Part shown: positions 40,891-43,171 of the stretch, piece by piece
How positions within the stretch are numbered: position 1 is the first letter of the stretch
Layout of the letters: every line of letters starts with the position of its first letter
DNA from: Planctomycetota bacterium
GTDB taxonomy: Bacteria > Planctomycetota > UBA8108 > UBA1146
Reading direction: 5' to 3'
DNA: 43,171 bases
NCBI GenBank assembly: GCA_002711105.1
Contig: PAIH01000034.1
Span: forward strand, 1 to 43,171
Translations under genes and position numbers: made by a program
The notes under the pieces: model-generated
What the model saw: the letters and a program-made list of their open reading frames with translations, nothing else
Databases searched by the model: none
Told to the model about the DNA's origin: nothing

Positions 40891-42417
40891 ATGATGAGAC
40901 AGGCTCTTCCAATACATTTTGTCCCATGTGCGGGCATGCCGATGATGGCCTTTGGCTTGACCACGATACTCCCTTCAGGTGTCGTTGGTTGGCCTTTGGC
41001 CACAGTGCTATTTGCCTGGACAGTGCTCGCCTTGCTGCTGTGTTTTGTACCCGACCTGCGTAGATTTCAAGAATCTGTTGATCTGGTTGGTTCACTGGCA
41101 CTGGCTTCACTGACCGGTGGTGTCTCCTCCCCATTTGCTTCCATGCTTCCGGTGGTGATCGTGATCAGTGGTGCCCGCCTTGGAATGCGTACCAGTCTTC
41201 TACAGGCCACGATCGCCTCTCTGGTACTGGCTGCTGCTACTTCCATCAGTGCTTCCGGAACTGGAGCTGCGCAGATTGGCGAAAGTGCTCCACCTCTTGT
41301 AGCGCTGACTCTTGCATTGCACGGTGTTGCTGTGCTCAGCGGTAGGTTGAAGGGGAGATGGAGTGCTCTGGAGGAACAGCATGATCTCATCGTGCATTCC
41401 CTGGAGGAGGGAATCATCGTTGTTGATTCCAGTGGTAGCGTACTGCGTGCTAATCCTTCGGCTCGTCGAACTCTTGGTTTTCCTCAAGGAGAAGAATGGC
41501 GTGGCAAACACCTGTCACACTTCTTGCGACGTAGCACGGATGAGGAATTCCGCGATGCCTTGACGACTCCCAAAAAGAGACCCCAGGCGATCGAGTGGAC
41601 TGCCCGAGAAGGGGAGCAAAGGTCGTTTTTGGTTCGGACCACCGAGGTGGAGGACGGATTACTGGTTTCGGTGTTTACCGATAGGACATCAGAGCGTCGG
41701 GTTGTCGAAGCAGAAGCTCGCTTACTTCATCTCGAAGAACTGGAAGAGCTGGCTTTGGGGCTTGCCCATGAGATCAGAAATCCACTCGCTTCACTCAGAG
41801 GTGCTGCGGCGGAACTGGTCGGAGGGAAACTTCCTGAACAGCAAGCAGGGCGTATGGAAGAGATCGTGCGCAGAGAATCGGACCGGCTTGATAGAACCGT
41901 CAATGGATTTCTTGAATACACTCGCTCTCGCAGACTAGAGACTCCTCGACCGATTCTGGTCGGGGCAATCGTCGAAGAGGTTAGCGACTCCATCGGGCAG
42001 CGCCAGGACGCTCGTGGCATAGAAATTGTCCGCGAGATGGATTCTGGAATTCAAATTTTAGCCAATCCAGATGAGATGCATCGAGTGATTAGTAACCTGG
42101 CCATCAATGCCGTGGAGGCCTGTGCAGGAGAAGGCCGCATAGTTTTCCGGCTCTCTTGTCGAGAAGATTTCAGCGTACTGGAGGTATGCGACGACGGGGT
42201 TGGAATGTCACCAGAGATTCAGGCTCGCGCTTTCCATCCGTTTTACTCGACCAAACCTCGTGAAGGAGGTTTGGGATTGGCCATCGTCAGAAAGATCGTC
42301 GTTACTTCCGGCGGTTGGATCGAATTGGATAGTGCTCCAGGGTTGGGAACCACTTTCCGGATCGGAATGCCCTTGGCTTCCGTGATAGAGGCTGTCGACA
42401 TGAAGGTAGGAGCCTGA
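40891..42417 (+). CDS. PilS-like sensor histidine kinase
   Basis: 508 residues, ATG 40891. About six hydrophobic helices fill residues 12-150, as in PilS. A PAS domain (about 165-270, IVHSLEEGIIVVDSSGSVL) follows. HisKA has LALGLAHEIRNPLASLRGA with phospho-acceptor His293; the HATPase domain has N box SNLAINAVEA (near 402-406), G1 DDGVGM, the F box and GGLGLAIVRKIV. Its stop overlaps the regulator start by one base (TGATG). In Pseudomonas PilS controls pilin expression through sigma54 and PilR; a similar role is inferred from context. Confidence 0.93.
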   Translation: MMRQALPIHFVPCAGMPMMAFGLTTILPSGVVGWPLATVLFAWTVLALLLCFVPDLRRFQESVDLVGSLALASLTGGVSSPFASMLPVVIVISGARLGMRTSLLQATIASLVLAAATSISASGTGAAQIGESAPPLVALTLALHGVAVLSGRLKGRWSALEEQHDLIVHSLEEGIIVVDSSGSVLRANPSARRTLGFPQGEEWRGKHLSHFLRRSTDEEFRDALTTPKKRPQAIEWTAREGEQRSFLVRTTEVEDGLLVSVFTDRTSERRVVEAEARLLHLEELEELALGLAHEIRNPLASLRGAAAELVGGKLPEQQAGRMEEIVRRESDRLDRTVNGFLEYTRSRRLETPRPILVGAIVEEVSDSIGQRQDARGIEIVREMDSGIQILANPDEMHRVISNLAINAVEACAGEGRIVFRLSCREDFSVLEVCDDGVGMSPEIQARAFHPFYSTKPREGGLGLAIVRKIVVTSGGWIELDSAPGLGTTFRIGMPLASVIEAVDMKVGA

Positions 42418-43171
42418 TGGGATCTGAGAAATTCGACATCCTGGTTGCCGATGACGAACAGAGCATGCGCGAGTTCCTTGAGATCGTCCTTTCCAACGAG
42501 GGATATCGCGTTTGTTGCGTATCCTCCGGGGACGAAGCCATCGAGTGCCTTCGTACTGAAGGTGCACGGGTTTTCCTTCAGGATCTCAGGATGGGTGGCC
42601 TGGATGGAATGGAACTGCTGGACGCCGCTCGCGATCTGGCTCCCAGGATCAGGGTCCTGGTCATGACCGCTTTTTCGACCTCTGACATTGCTATCGAAGC
42701 AATGCGGCGTGGTGGATTCGACTTCTTGAGAAAGCCATTTAACAACGATGATGTGAAATGCGCCGTGAGGCGGGCGATGGCCTCGATCGGCGATGAAGAT
42801 GTTGCTGGGGGTATTTTACCCAAACGATTGATCGGGAACACGCCGGTAATGCGTGAGATGCTCGAGGTTGTAGAGCGTATTGCACCGACAGATTCAACAG
42901 TACTCGTCACTGGAGAGAGCGGTTGTGGTAAAGAGCTGGTGGCCCGTGCGATCCATGAAGGATCGCACAGGAAAGAAGATAAATTCGTTGCGGTGAACTG
43001 CTCCGCCTTCACTGAAGGATTGCTTGAAAGCGAATTGTTCGGCCACGTCCGTGGTTCATTCACAGGTGCCGTGGAAGATCGCAAGGGAGTTTTCCTCAAC
43101 GCCGATGGAGGAACTTTGTTCCTCGATGAGGTCGCCGACATGAGTTTATCTACCCAGGTACGAATTCTACG
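42417..43171 (+). CDS. NtrC/PilR-family sigma54-dependent response regulator (3' end missing)
   Basis: First 251 codons only; the gene runs off the right edge. ATG 42417 overlaps the kinase stop. Receiver domain (residues 1-120): acidic pair DD at 12-13, phospho-acceptor Asp56 in VFLQDLRMGG, MTAFST and KPF with the conserved Lys. The AAA domain begins near residue 140: GESGCGKELVARAIH is Walker A, FGHVRGSFTGAVEDR is the sigma54-contact loop (GSFTGA instead of the more usual GAFTGA), and GTLFLDEVADM is Walker B. The DNA-binding domain lies outside the window. It pairs with the adjacent kinase and probably activates pilin or other sigma54 promoters. Confidence 0.94.
   Translation, partial: MGSEKFDILVADDEQSMREFLEIVLSNEGYRVCCVSSGDEAIECLRTEGARVFLQDLRMGGLDGMELLDAARDLAPRIRVLVMTAFSTSDIAIEAMRRGGFDFLRKPFNNDDVKCAVRRAMASIGDEDVAGGILPKRLIGNTPVMREMLEVVERIAPTDSTVLVTGESGCGKELVARAIHEGSHRKEDKFVAVNCSAFTEGLLESELFGHVRGSFTGAVEDRKGVFLNADGGTLFLDEVADMSLSTQVRIL

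Overview
The window looks like a contiguous chromosomal stretch from an uncultured Planctomycetota-like bacterium of moderate GC. This is an inference. It rests on a secreted protein with dockerin-like repeats plus one CxxCH motif (29417-30238), a prepilin-type protein with a planctomycete-style tail (8314-8940), two tandem groEL genes without groES, a lysine-repeat histone-like protein, and many signal-peptide proteins of no recognised family. No phage, transposase, integrase or CRISPR array was seen.

Layout. 1-1600: 3' part of a single-pass membrane protein. 1869-7371: protein-quality operon groEL1-groEL2-dnaJ-grpE-fmdB-yacG with short or overlapping junctions. 7431-8940 (minus): M23 peptidase and a lone prepilin-like protein. 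9301-11604: secreted protein, small protein and beta-propeller lipoprotein behind a good sigma70-type promoter (9106-9135). 11648-15513 (minus): degenerate peptidase-MA-like protein, TonB-like protein, tilS. 15654-19681: purB, rsgA, then an ECF sigma factor with a combined zinc-finger/FecR partner. 19689-23518 (minus): large DUF4388/PEGA/propeller membrane protein and a BamE-like secreted protein. 23640-27040: hemW, an overlapping zinc-ribbon helical-repeat protein, an acidic membrane protein and a secreted protein.

27041-28260 is the most unusual part. A gene-free 570 bp stretch folds on paper into a multi-branched RNA of about 310 nt, closed by an exact 11 bp long-range helix whose 3' strand can instead form a downstream hairpin. 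It precedes a 144-residue Lys/Ala repeat protein, which is followed by a perfect 16 bp intrinsic terminator. 28370-30508: sirtuin, a 16 nt tandem repeat abutting a tRNA-Leu that reads as anticodon AAG, and secreted or haem-motif proteins. 30507-36377: aminotransferase, five-PDZ protein, shikimate kinase, prepilin peptidase and OmpA-like lipoprotein, then a strong terminator. 36809-43171: pilT, pilB, pilC, sensor kinase and a sigma54-type response regulator (cut by the window end).

Type IV pilus or type II secretion functions dominate the right end: prepilin peptidase, both ATPases, the platform protein and a PilS/PilR-like pair, with one prepilin-like substrate far to the left. The GspE-N-like helical repeat of PilB seems to recur in the DUF4388 protein and in the zinc-ribbon protein beside hemW. 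All calls come from reading the sequence; no database search or folding program was run.
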